Origin: Cyanophora paradoxa
Taxonomy: Eukaryota > Glaucocystophyceae > Cyanophorales > Cyanophoraceae
Assembly: GCA_004431415.1 (NCBI GenBank)
Contig: QPMI01000179.1
Coordinates: forward strand, 124,001 to 188,000
Direction of reading: 5' to 3'
DNA length: 64,000 nucleotides
This document shows, piece by piece, positions 53,165 to 64,000 of the stretch. A model generated the notes under the pieces. The model made no database searches. It was given only the letters and a program-made list of their open reading frames with translations, and was not told the DNA's origin. The stretch's first letter is position 1. Every line of letters begins with the position of its first letter. The position numbers were made by a program, and so were the translations under genes.

Positions 53165-53329
53165 ATGTTCGCCAAAAAAAATCGTGCACAAGTGATTGCA
53201 ATCGGTATAGTAACGCTTCTCATAACAATGTACAGCAACCGCTGCTTGCGCACAACAGACGATCTCCACGAATCATTTCTGGCGCACGCCCGTTCTGCTG
53301 TTCACTCCCTCCGAATGCGGAAGCACGGC
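53165..53329 (+). pseudogene. Truncated first 55 codons of the METTL24-like methyltransferase
   Basis: Identical signal-anchor N-terminus (MFAKKNRAQVIAIGIVTLLI) to the gene at 55890. It is cut after codon 55, then runs in frame into the satellite D protease linker (KNSIDISHSTGLVSS), giving a 155-codon chimeric frame to 53632. It arose from the 2.72-kb duplication. Confidence 0.9.
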
Positions 53330-55656
53330 AAAAATTCCATTGATATTTCTCACTCCACTGGATTAGTCTCATCAACCAAGCATCCTGAATTGGCTGTTCC
53401 GCTCTCCTTGCACGAAAGTTGTACTCGTCTTGCAGTCTCTGAAACCACATTTATTCCGGCTAATACTGGAGTTAACATTCAGCTCTCGAATCCAACCATT
53501 TGTGGAAGTGGTTGTATTATATTCGATTCTTCCTATTTGCATGATAAAGAACTGTATGGAATTAATGGAACGAATGTGGTCTGCGATGGCAAAGTCTGGG
53601 CTGTGATTTTTCGTGCTGTGTTTTTGTTGTAAATTGCACTACCACTTGCAAGGGTCATATTCCCTTGCAAAGTGGTAGCATCGGGAGGTTTTTCAAAGTG
53701 AGACTGCACAGTGGCCGCATTGTGGGGGTGCCGGGTGACCTGGATATTGAGGAAGATATTGAAATACTTATTGACGAAATCGCCAACATGGGCGACAACT
53801 TTGTGAAAATGATGAACAGAAGGAAGTTTATTGGCATGCTCAAAAAAGAAGTTGAAAACTACAAATTCACTGGTGACTTTTTTGGTGCTGACAATCTTGT
53901 TAGTGTAGATGAGCTATGAATGAAATTATACAATGTAGTTTTTCGCGAAGCACCCGACCTGACAGAGGGTGAAAAATTCAGTATTTTGCTCGCGCCTACC
54001 TTTATAAGGGGCAGCTTATGAGTTTCTTTGTCAGATTGATTTTCCCAATCCCTTTCCGGCTAATTTTGTCGATACTATTTTTGCAAGACTGAAGGAACGT
54101 TTCAACCCTCCAAAAACCGAGGCTAGAGAAATTTTCAACAGCTTGACCCCTTGGTCCCAGAATTACAAGTCATGCAACATCAATGGGTACTTAGACAAGT
54201 CTATTAAAATTGTGAAATTCGCCCAACCAGGTGAACTGGAATGCAATCATGTTGAGAGTATCTTGAAGCAGTTGACTTCCACCCGTTACAAGTATTTCAA
54301 TCATCTCGGAATTGCCACGCTTGCTGACTTCAGACAAAAGGTTAGCGATGCAGAAAGGCTACGCGAGATCGATCCTCCTTTTTTTCGAATGACTGGATCA
54401 GCATCAATAGGCGGAAATAATTCTAGAACCTTGGAGAGGGTTCCTCCAGTGAAACCAAATCCAGCTTCTAATTCAATTTTCACGAAGTTCAGGTACTTGT
54501 CCCAACAGAACGGCTCAGTATGACCTCTCTGTTTACAGTGAGAACACACTCGTGGTCCCGAAGAAGAAGCTGAATTAGAAGCTGCATTTGGGCCTCTTCA
54601 AACAAAAGAAAAATTCTTCGTTCTTGATAATATGTCTCATGATGTGATACTTGGCTGTGATTACTGTGTGAAAAATTCCATTGATATTTCTCACTCCACT
54701 GGATTAGTCTCATCAACCAAGCATCCTGAATTGGCTGTTCCGCTCTCCTTGCACGAAAGTTGTACTCGTCTTGCAGTCTCTGAAACCACAACTATTCCGG
54801 CTAATACTGGAGTTAACATTCAGCTCTCGAATCCAACCATTTGTGGAAGTGGTTGTATTATATTCGATTCTTCCTATTTGCATGATAAAGAACTGTATGG
54901 AATTAATGGAACGAATGTGGTCTGCGATGGCAAAGTCTGGGCTGTGATTTTTGTGATTGTAAATTGCACTACCACTTGCAAGGGTCATATTCCCTTGCAA
55001 AGTGGTAGCATCGGGAGGTTTTTCAAAGTGAGACTGCACAGTGGCCGCATTGTGGGGGTGCCGGGTGACCTGGATATTGAGGAAGATATTGAAATACTTA
55101 TTGACGAAATCGCCAACATGGGCGACAACTTTGTGAAAATGATGAACAGAAGGAAGTTTATTGGCATGCTCAAAAAAGAAGTTGAAAACTACAAATTCAC
55201 TGGTGACTTTTTTGGTGCTGACAATCTTGTTAGTGTAGATGAGCTATGAATGAAATTATACAATGTAGTTTTTCGCGAAGCACCCGACCTGACAGAGGGT
55301 GAAAAATTCAGTATTTTGCTCGCGCCTACCTTTATAAGGGGCAGCTTATGAGTTTCTTTGTCAGATTGATTTTCCCAATCCCATTCCGGCTAATTTTGTC
55401 GATACTATTTTTGCAAGACTGAAGGAACGTTTCAACCCTCCAAAAACCGAGGCTACAGAAATTTTCAACAGCTTGACCCCTTGGTCCCAGAATTACAAGT
55501 CATGCAACATCAATGGGTACTTAGACAAGTCTATTAAAATTGTGAAATTCGCCCAACCAGGTGAACTGGAATGCAAGCATGTCGAGAGTATCTTGAAGCA
55601 GTTGACTTCCACCCGTTACAAGTATTTCAATCATCTCGGAATTGCCACGCTTGCTG
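53330..55656 (+). repeat. Satellite D, second block (two units, second truncated)
   Basis: Starts inside the protease linker at the duplication junction. The next unit begins at 54498 and is truncated at 55656 at the same base as the one ending 52933. Confidence 0.95.
54505..54546 (-). other. Inverted CCHC zinc knuckle in satellite D (representative unit)
   Basis: The minus strand encodes CSHCKQRGHTEPFC, a canonical C-x2-C-x4-H-x4-C gag knuckle, while gag and protease linker on either side read on the plus strand. It is also present at about 47767, 49098, 50440 and 51782. Confidence 0.8.
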
Positions 55657-55889
55657 TGCTCTGATAGGGTGATAGCACTCCCCGCGGGGGGGCTGTGCAT
55701 TTTGTTTTCCCTTTGGAATGAACCCAAATTGGATGCAAGTAACGAAACATTTCTCCCTGATCGCTACGCAGGCATCCAATTGTAGTCAACTAGTGTGTAC
55801 GGTCGGCCAGGGCGAAATCGGCCGGCAAAGAGCCCCCGGCCGTCAAACAGCCCCCGGCTGGCGCGGATTGCAGGAATTGCCTCTGTACA

Positions 55890-56808
55890 ATGTTCGCCAA
55901 AAAAAATCGTGCACAAGTGATTGCAATCGGTATAGTAACGCTTCTCATAACAATGTACAGCAACCGCTGCTTGCGCACAACAGACGATCTCCACGAATCA
56001 TTTCTGGCGCACGCCCGTTCTGCTGTTCACTCCCTCCGAATGCGGAAGCACGGCATGGAAGAGATGAAGGTCAATGAAGATCTCGCTAGGCGTCTTTATT
56101 CACGTCAATATGTGTGGGATCTTTTTGAGCCAACAGTTTCTTGCAATAAAATCAGGATCGGCGAGGTGTCAGACGGTGGGAAGTGGGTCTGCACTCCATT
56201 ACCAAAACCGTGCATTGTTTATTCATTCGGATCCCGCGATGACGTCTCTTTCGAAGAAGATATTTACAAGCTCTCTCAGTGTGAAATTCATACATTTGAC
56301 TTGAACCCGAATACCAAGCAAACACCTTTTCTGAAGTTTCACAGTTTTGGGCTCGGATCATATTCAAACTCGGGGTCTCGCGTGAAATCGCTAAGCTCAA
56401 TCAGGGAAGAGCTTGGCCATAGCCACATTGACGTGCTCAAGATCGATGTGGTAAGCTCCCCTGTAGTTAGCTATACTTCTTTTACTCAAGTCACCACAGG
56501 AAGGAGCTGAATGGGACATTTTTAGAGACATGATTGCACATGATGGACTTCATAGTATTGGCCAACTGCAGATTGAACTTCATTTAAACGCGCCTGAAGA
56601 TGGAACCCAATCACAATGGCTGAAGACTCTGTCAGAATTCGTGACAGGGCTTGAAAATCTGGGAATGTACGTGTTCCATAGAGAACCAAACATGTTTGCA
56701 CCACACATTGCGCAAGAGTATGCATTCCTGAATGTATCAAAAGAGCTGCATTATTACATCTTGGAGCACAGTAGAGCTGTCAATGCCCATCACGATAGTC
56801 ATAGATAA
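55890..56808 (+). CDS. METTL24/FkbM-like methyltransferase, two exons
   Basis: Exons 55890-56450 and 56500-56808 (intron 49 nt, GTAAGC...CACAG) encode about 289 residues. Residues 8-23 are a signal anchor, giving a type II membrane protein. EVSDGGKWVC (92-101) and IVYSFGSRDD (109-118) match the start of the METTL24-like domain. IHTFDLNP (133-140) fits the SAM acidic loop. KIDV joined across the intron to EGAEWDIF is the conserved FkbM/METTL24 signature. Likely an S-adenosylmethionine-dependent methyltransferase facing the Golgi lumen; substrate unknown. Its upstream region is satellite D debris and an LTR-like start. A truncated duplicate lies at 53165. Confidence 0.85.
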
Positions 56809-56939
56809 GCTACAGTGCTCATTGAAGTCTCAGAGCAGTATGGATTCAGTGAGCGGGGTGTTTGAACTTGCTATGAACCCTACAGAGGGTGCAAGATTTG
56901 CTCCGAAGTGCTCGTTTTCGTGTCGTTTTTCAATGAAAG

Positions 56940-57295
56940 GGTAGTGGCATTGCCCCCCCCCCCCCCGACCCCTTTTGCCCCCCAAAATCTCACAGGGCCC
57001 CCATTGCGCCGGGGCCGCTGGCGGCCCGGGCCAAGGTGAAGAAGCAGAAGCTGACCGAGGGGTCCGCCAAGGCCACCCCTGTCGCCCCCAGCACTGAGCC
57101 CAAACAAAAAATCAGCAAAGGGACATCCTCTCCTCGTCATGCACACCTGACAGAGTGCTCTGGACCACCCAAGGGCTCCCTGCACACTGTTTTGTGTGGG
57201 TGGGGACCCCTGCGAGATTTTGGGGGGCAACTGGGGGAAGTCCTGACCCCAAAACAAAAAACTAGAAATACAACACCCATTCTCCTCATGTGAAC
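56940..57295. repeat. Satellite A units split by a GC-rich coding-like insert
   Basis: A poly-C tract and a forward fragment CCCAAAATCTCACAGGGC stop at about 57000. A reverse unit begins at about 57090 with GCACTGAGCCCAAACAAAAA. The 90 bp between them encode a basic stretch LAARAKVKKQKLTEGSAKAT, which looks like part of a captured exon. Confidence 0.75.
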
Positions 57296-57945
57296 AATAC
57301 GGATATCTATAACAAACGGATATCTATAACAAATACGGATATCTATAACAAACCCACGATATTTTCCAGAAACTACAATGATTTGACCAATAGACCAACT
57401 CTTGATTCCTTTACAGCTACCACTATCAGAGCCATTAATACAATGAATGTAGGATCGGGTCAGATTGTAGAGCCATTAATACAATGAATGTAGGATCGGG
57501 TCAGATTGTAGAACCAGCAGGACCTATGTTTGAAGAAACATGGTTTTTCCTCAATTCCCAAAATTACTTTGATGAGACCTTACTTGTTTGAAGAAATGCA
57601 TCTGCGAGGAATTTCTATGCTATGAACCCTTCAAATAATGCGACTATCAGTAGATGTATTACAGAAGCAGATCTTTCCATTCAACTCAATTCATGGTTTA
57701 ATGGGAAAATTCAAGCAGGGAAGAATGTTTACACTACTCCAGTTTTAAAATACAACAATCTATATGTTTTCAATCTAACTATCTATTTTAACAATGCCTT
57801 TGCTTCTCCTTCTGTTGTGACAGCATCAGTAAGGCATGAAGGACAAGATCCAAATTATCAACAATCTATGAAAATCCCAAACTATGAACTTGGAGCAAAA
57901 TCACCACATAGCACCTCTCATGAAATCTTTGATTCTACACCCTGA
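57290..57945 (+). pseudogene. AT-rich remnant with fibre-like motif, possible virus-derived protein
   Basis: The first frame has the repeat TDIYNKPTIF and NYNDLTNRPTL, a motif common in phage and large-virus fibre-type proteins. After a stop at 57485 and further breaks, a second frame (57622-57945) reads LNSWFNGKIQAGKNVYTTPV and LYVFNLTIYFNNAFASPSVV, beta-rich and Asn-rich. A 16-20 bp unit around CGGATATCTATAACAAA is tripled at 57298-57357, and 41 bp are duplicated at 57430-57511. GC is far below its surroundings. Origin is uncertain. Confidence 0.4.
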
Positions 57946-57956
57946 AATATATCCAC

Positions 57957-58555
57957 TGGGTCCCCACCCACACAAAACAGTGGGCAGGGAGAACTGGATT
58001 GTTCCAGAGCACTCTGTCAGGTTCACATGAGGAGAATGGGTGTTGCAGTTCTAGTTTCTTGTTTGGGTGTCAGCGCTTCCCCCTGTTGCCCCCCAAAAAC
58101 TCACACAGGGGTCCCCATCCATACAAAAAAGTGGGCAGGGAGCCCTGGGGTGTTTCAGAGCACTCTGTCAGGTTTGGATTATTCAAATGGGTGCCGCTTT
58201 TGGGGTTCTTATTTGAGTTCAATGCTCCCCCTATTGCTTCCCAGAATCTTACAGGGGTCCATGTCCACACAAAACAGTGTGCAGGGAGCCCTGGGGTGTT
58301 CCAGAGCACTCTGTCAGGTTCACATGAGGAGAATGGGTGTTGTTTTTCTAGTTTCTTGTTTGGGGGTCAGCGCTTCCCCCTGTTGCACCCCAAAAACTCA
58401 CAGGGGTCCCCACCCACACAAAACAGTGGGCAGGGAGTGCTGGAGTGTTCCAGAACACTCAATCAGGTTTTGGATGAGGCGAATAGGTGTTGTTTTTCTA
58501 TTTTTTGTTTTGGGGTCAGCACTTCCCCCAGTTGCCCCTCCAAAATCTCACAGGA
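57957..58555 (+). repeat. Satellite A, about 4 forward units
   Basis: GGGTCCCCACCCACACAAAA begins the block, and units of about 147-150 bp follow. The last stops at CAAAATCTCACAGG, where satellite C starts. Confidence 0.95.
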
Positions 58556-61500
58556 CCCACCCACCAGCAAGTCACTTAGTTGAAGGCCCCAGGTTTCTGA
58601 TCCGCCACAAAATAGAAGAAGGATGCACCCCAAATCTCTCTGGGGGAATATGCACAAGGCGCTAGCCTTAGGCAGATGACCCACCCACCAGCAAGTCACT
58701 CAGTCAAAGGCCCCAGGTTTCCAATCTGCCAGAAAAAAGAAGAAAGATGCACCCCAAATCTCTCTGGGGAATATGCACAAGGCGCTAGCCTTAGGCAGAT
58801 GACCCACCCACCAGCAAGTCACTCAGTTGAAGGCCCCAGGTTTCTGATCCGCCACAAAATAGAAGAAAGATGCACCCCAAATCTCTCTGGGGGAATATGC
58901 ACAAGGCGCTAGCCTTAGGCAGATGACCCACCCACCAGCAAGTCACTCAGTCGAAGGCCCCAGGTTTCTGATCCGCCACAAAATAGAAGAAAGATGCACC
59001 CCAAATCTCTCTGGGGGAATATGCACAAGGCGCTAGCCTTAGGCAGATGACCCACCCACCAGCAAGTCACTCAGTTGAAGGCCCCAGGTTTCTGATCTGC
59101 CACAAAATAGAAGAAGATGCACCCCAAATCTCTCTGGGGGAATATGCACAAGGCTCTAGCCTTAGGCAGATGACCCACCCACCAGCAAGTCACTCAGTTG
59201 AAGGCCCCAGGTTTCCGATCTGCCACAAAATAGAAGAAGGATGCACCCCAAATCTCTCTGGGGGAATATGCACAAGGCGCTAGCCTTAGGCAGATGACCC
59301 ACCCACCAGCAAGTCACTCAGTCGAAGGCCCCAGGTCTCCGATCTGCCACAAAATAGAAGAAGGATGCACCCCAAATCTCTCTGGGGGAATATGCACAAG
59401 GCGCTAGCCTTAGGCAGATGACCCACCCACCAGCAAGTCACTCAGTCGAAGGCCCCAGGTTTCGATCGCCACAAAATAGAAGAAAGATGCACCCCAAATC
59501 TCTCTGGGGAATATGCACAAGGCGCTAGCCTTAGGCAGATGACCCACCCACCAGCAAGTCACTCAGTCGAAGGCCCCAGGTTTCGATCGCCACAAAATAG
59601 AAGAAGATGCACCCAAATCTCTCTGGGGAATATGCACAAGGCGCTAGCCTTAGGCAGATGACCCACCCACCAGCAAGTCACTCAGTCAAGGCCCCAGGTT
59701 TCGATCTGCCACAAAATAGAAGAAGGATGCACCCCAAATCTCTCTGGGGGAATATGCACAAGGCGCTAGCCTTAGGCAGATGACCCACCCACCAGCAAGT
59801 CACTCAGTCAAAGGCCCCAGGTTTCCGATCTGCCACAAAATAGAAGAAGGATGCACCCCAAATCTCTCTGGGGGAATATGCACAAGGCGCTAGCCTTAGG
59901 CAGATGACCCACCCACCAGCAAGTCACTCAGTCAAAGGCCCCAGGTTTCCGATCTGCCACAAAATAGAAGAAAGATGCACTCCAAATCTCTCTGGGGGAA
60001 TATGCACAAGGCGCTAGCCTTAGGCAGATGACCCACCCACCAGCAAGTCACTCAGTCGAAGGCCCCAGGTTTCCGATCTGCCACAAAATAGAAGAAGATG
60101 CACCCCAAATCTCTCTGGGGGAATATGCACAAGGCGCTAGCCTTAGGCAGATGACCCACCCACCAGCAAGTCACTCAGTCGAAGGCCCCAGGTTTCGATC
60201 TGCCACAAAATAGAAGAAAGATGCACCCCAAATCTCTCTGGGGGAATATGCACAAGGCGCTAGCCTTAGGCAGATGACCCACCCACCAGCAAGTCACTCA
60301 GATGAAGGCCCCAGGTTTCCGATCTGCCACAAAATAGAAGAAAGATGCACCCCAAATCTCTCTGGGGAATATGCACAAGGCGCTAGCCTTAGGCAGATGA
60401 CCCACCCACCAGCAAGTCACTCAGTCGAAGGCCCCAGGTTTCGGATCTGCCACAAAATAGAAGAAAGATGCACCCAAATCTCTCTGGGGGAATATGCACA
60501 AGGCGCTAGCCTTAGGCAGATGACCCACCCACCAGCAAGTCACTCAGTCAAGGCCCAGGTTTCCATCTGCCACAAAATAGAAGAAGATGCACCCAAATCT
60601 CTCTGGGGAATATGCACAAGGCGCTAGCCTTAGGCAGATGACCCACCACCAGCAAGTCACTCAGTCAAGGCCCCAGGTTTCGATCGCCACAAAATAGAAG
60701 AAGATGCACCCAAATCTCTCTGGGGAATATGCACAAGGCGCTAGCCTTAGGCAGATGACCCACCCACCAGCAAGTCACTCAGTCGAAGGCCCCAGGTTTC
60801 CGATCTGCCACAAAATAGAAGAAAGATGCACTCCAAATCTCTCTGGGGGAATATGCACAAGGCGCTAGCCTTAGGCAGATGACCCACCCACCAGCAAGTC
60901 ACTCAGTCGAAGGCCCCAGGTTTCGGATCTGCCACAAAATAGAAGAAAGATGCACTCCAAATCTCTCTGGGGGAATATGCACAAGGCGCTAGCCTTAGGC
61001 AGATGACCCACCCACCAGCAAGTCACTCAGTCGAAGGCCCCAGGTTTCGATCTGCCACAAAATAGAAGAAAGATGCACCCAAATCTCTCTGGGGAATATG
61101 CACAAGGCGCTAGCCTTAGGCAGATGACCCACCCACCAGCAAGTCACTCAGTCAAGGCCCCAGGTTTCCGATCTGCCACAAAATAGAAGAAAGATGCACC
61201 CAAATCTCTCTGGGGAATATGCACAAGGCGCTAGCCTTAGGCAGATGACCCACCCACCAGCAAGTCACTCAGTCAAGGCCCCAGGTTTCCGATCTGCCAC
61301 AAAATAGAAGAAAGATGCACCCCAAATCTCTCTGGGGAATATGCACAAGGCGCTAGCCTTAGGCAGATGACCCACCCACCAGCAAGTCACTCAGTCAAGG
61401 CCCCAGGTTTCCGATCCGCCACAAAATAGAAGGAAGATGCACCCCAAATCTCTCTGGGCGAATATCCACAAGGCGCTAGCCTTAGGCAGATGACCCACCC

Positions 61501-64000
61501 ACCAGCAACCCAGTCACTGCAAAATAGAAGATGCACCAATCTCTCTGGGAATATGCACAAGGCCTAGCCTTAGGCAGATGACCCACCACAGCAAGTCACT
61601 CAGTAAGCCCAGGTTTCGATCGCCACAAAATAGAAGAAGATGCACCCCAAATCTCTCTGGGGAATATGCACAAGGCGCTAGCCTTAGGCAGATGACCCAC
61701 CCACCAGCAAGTCACTCAGTCGAAGGCCCCAGGTTTCCGATCTGCCACAAAATAGAAGAAGATGCACCCAAATCTCTCTGGGGAATATGCACAAGGCGCT
61801 AGCCTTAGGCAGATGACCCACCCACCAGCAAGTCACTCAGTCAAGGCCCCAGGTTTCCGATCTGCCACAAAATAGAAGAAAGATGCACCCAAATCTCTCT
61901 GGGGAATATGCACAAGGCGCTAGCCTTAGGCAGATGACCCACCCACACAGTCACCAGTCAAAAGTCACCAATTCTCTGGGAATATGCACAAGGCTAGCCT
62001 AGCAGATGACCCCCCAGCAAGTCACTCAGTAAGCCCAGGTTCGATCGCCACAAAATAGAAGAAAGATGCACTCCAAATCTCTCTGGGGGAATATGCACAA
62101 GGCGCTAGCCTTAGGCAGATGACCCACCCACCAGCAAGTCACTCAGTCGAAGGCCCCAGGTTTCCGATCTGCCACAAAATAGAAGAAGGATGCACCCCAA
62201 ATCTCTCTGGGGGAATATGCACAAGGCGCTAGCCTTAGGCAGATGACCCACCCACCAGCAAGTCACTCAGTCGAAGGCCCCAGGTTTCCGATCTGCCACA
62301 AAATAGAAGAAAGATGCACCCCAAATCTCTCTGGGGGAATATGCACAAGGCGCTAGCCTTAGGCAGATGACCCACCCACCAGCAAGTCACTCAGTCGAAG
62401 GCCCCAGGTTTCCGATCTGCCACAAAATAGAAGAAAGATGCACCCCAAATCTCTCTGGGGGAATATGCACAAGGCGCTAGCCTTAGGCAGATGACCCACC
62501 CACCAGCAAGTCACTCAGTCGAAGGCCCCAGGTTTCCGATCTGCCACAAAATAGAAGAAAGATGCACCCAAATCTCTCTGGGGGAATATGCCCAAGGCGC
62601 TAGCCTTAGGCAGATGACCCACCCTCCAGCAAGTCACCCAGTCAGAGACCGCAGGTTTCTCATCTGCCACAAAATAGAAGAAAGATGCACCCAAATCTCT
62701 CTGGGGAATATGCACAAGGCGCTAGCCTTAGGCAGATGACCCACCCACCAGCAAGTCACTCAGTCAAGGCCCAGGTTTCCGATCTGCCACAAAATAGAAG
62801 AAAGATGCACCCCAAATCTCTCTGGGGAATATGCACAAGGCGCTAGCCTTAGGCAGATGACCCACCCACCAGCAAGTCACTCAGTCAAGGCCCCAGGTTT
62901 CCGATCTGCCACAAAATAGAAGAAAGATGCACCCCAAATCTCTCTGGGGAATATGCACAAGGCGCTAGCCTTAGGCAGATGACCCACCCACCAGCAAGTC
63001 ACTCAGTCGAAGGCCCCAGGTTTCCGATCTGCCACAAAATAGAAGAAAGATGCACCCAAATCTCTCTGGGGAATATGCACAAGGCGCTAGCCTTAGGCAG
63101 ATGACCCACCCACCAGCAAGTCACTCAGTCGAAGGCCCCAGGTTTCCGATCTGCCACAAAATAGAAGAAAGATGCACCCAAATCTCTCTGGGGAATATGC
63201 ACAAGGCGCTAGCCTTAGGCAGATGACCCACCCACCAGCAAGTCACTCAGTCGAAGGCCCCAGGTTTCCGATCTGCCACAAAATAGAAGAAAGATGCACC
63301 CCAAATCTCTCTGGGGAATATGCACAAGGCGCTAGCCTTAGGCAGATGACCCACCCACCAGCAAGTCACTCAGTCAGAGGCCCCAGGTTTCCGATCTGCC
63401 ACAAAATAGAAGAAAGATGCACCCAAATCTCTCTGGGGGAATATGCACAAGGCGCTAGCCTTAGGCAGATGACCCACCCACCAGCAAGTCACTCAGTCGA
63501 AGGCCCCAGGTTTCCGATCTGCCACAAAATAGAAGAAGGATGCACCCCAAATCTCTCTGGGGGAATATGCACAAGGCGCTAGCCTTAGGCAGATGACCCA
63601 CCCACCAGCAAGTCACTCAGTCAAGGCCCCAGGTTTCCGATCTGCCACAAAATAGAAGAAAGATGCACCCCAAATCTCTCTGGGGGAATATGCACAAGGC
63701 GCTAGCCTTAGGCAGATGACCCACCCACCAGCAAGTCACTCAGTCAAGGCCCCAGGTTTCCGATCTGCCACAAAATAGAAGAAAGATGCACCCCAAATCT
63801 CTCTGGGGAATATGCACAAGGCGCTAGCCTTAGGCAGATGACCCACCCACCAGCAAGTCACTCAGTCGAAGGCCCAGGTTTCCGATCTGCCACAAAATAG
63901 AAGAAAGATGCACCCAAATCTCTCTGGGGAATATGCACAAGGCGCTAGCCTTAGGCAGATGACCCACCCACCAGCAAGTCACTCAGTCAAGGCCCCAGGT
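58556..64000 (+). repeat. Satellite C array, about 123 bp per unit, about 44 copies, open-ended
   Basis: Each unit reads ACCCACCCACCAGCAAGTCA, AAGGCCCCAGGTTTCCGATC, TGCCACAAAATAGAAGAA and ATGCACAAGGCGCTAGCCTT. Unit length varies from about 118 to 125, mostly by one or two bases in runs of A, C or G. Around 61500-62050 units are badly eroded. There are no spacers between direct repeats, so it is not a CRISPR array. Frames across it are not genes. It continues beyond the window. Confidence 0.97.

Larger units (their letters stand above)
50607..56054 (+). repeat. 2.72-kb tandem duplication spanning satellite D and the methyltransferase 5' end
   Basis: 50607-53329 is repeated as 53330-56054, with shifts of 2723-2725 bp at every landmark I checked (51909 to 54632, 53165 to 55890). 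The junction joins methyltransferase codons at CGGAAGCACGGC to satellite D at AAAAATTCCATTGATAT. Copies differ mainly in homopolymer lengths (CTCCCGCGGGGGG versus CTCCCCGCGGGGGGG). Confidence 0.9.

Noticed and set aside
58556-64000. Possible CRISPR array
   Set aside because: Units are directly joined with no unique spacers, the unit is too long, and the window is eukaryotic.

Overview
The window is nuclear DNA from a repeat-rich eukaryote, most likely a unicellular alga or other protist. I cannot name the species. The evidence is spliced genes with very short GT-AG introns (49 to 54 nt in every case I could resolve), Ty3/gypsy LTR retrotransposons, LINE-type reverse transcriptases with RNase H, and several satellite families. 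I saw no rRNA or tRNA genes, no CRISPR array and no prokaryotic operon. Only three host-like genes look intact. Two are glycosyltransferases (GT2-like at 15.4-16.3 kb and GT32-like at 16.65-17.74 kb). The third is a METTL24/FkbM-like methyltransferase (55.9-56.8 kb). All three start with a signal peptide or signal anchor, which suggests work in the secretory pathway.

Layout. 0-5.1 kb: a degenerate minus-strand Ty3/gypsy element (gag, protease, RT, RNase H) with an LTR that is also preceded by an integrase end. 5.1-8.9 kb: a LINE fragment, one copy of satellite B, a 2.24-kb single-ORF insertion with a 9-bp target duplication, and gypsy pol fragments. 8.9-15.1 kb: satellite A (about 147 bp per unit, in both orientations, with an 11-mer higher-order repeat) enclosing a BARD1-like BRCT exon, a second LINE RT fragment and a GA microsatellite. 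15.2-17.9 kb: the glycosyltransferase island. 18-23.6 kb: gypsy integrase debris, an AT-rich ORF of possible viral origin, and a long broken LINE ORF2. 23.6-30 kb: more satellite A with a 4-mer higher-order repeat, an inverted junction, a LINE fragment and a gypsy pol fragment. 30-32 kb: gypsy debris.

32-35.8 kb and 40.7-41.1 kb: satellite B (about 346 bp per unit, with an 886-bp higher-order repeat), split by a very young Ty3/gypsy element at 35.8-40.7 kb. That element has identical 128-bp LTRs, a TCTC target duplication and an intact 1229-aa pol. 41.1-44.9 kb: a second, truncated gypsy element on the minus strand, broken by a 54-bp insertion. 45-47.7 kb: a Pif1-like helicase fragment, an LTR, and GC-rich DNA with a duplicated 54-nt exon. 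47.8-55.7 kb: satellite D, a tandem array of 1.34-kb units made of gag and protease-linker pieces of a dead gypsy element. A 2.72-kb tandem duplication at its right end copies the 5' end of the methyltransferase gene. 57-58.6 kb: satellite A plus a second AT-rich ORF remnant. 58.6-64 kb: satellite C (about 123 bp per unit, about 44 copies), running off the window.

Most of the DNA is a mosaic of satellite units and truncated retroelements. Satellite A recurs at the borders of nearly every captured gene or element fragment. Some breaks could be assembly or consensus errors, because several arrays differ mainly by homopolymer length.
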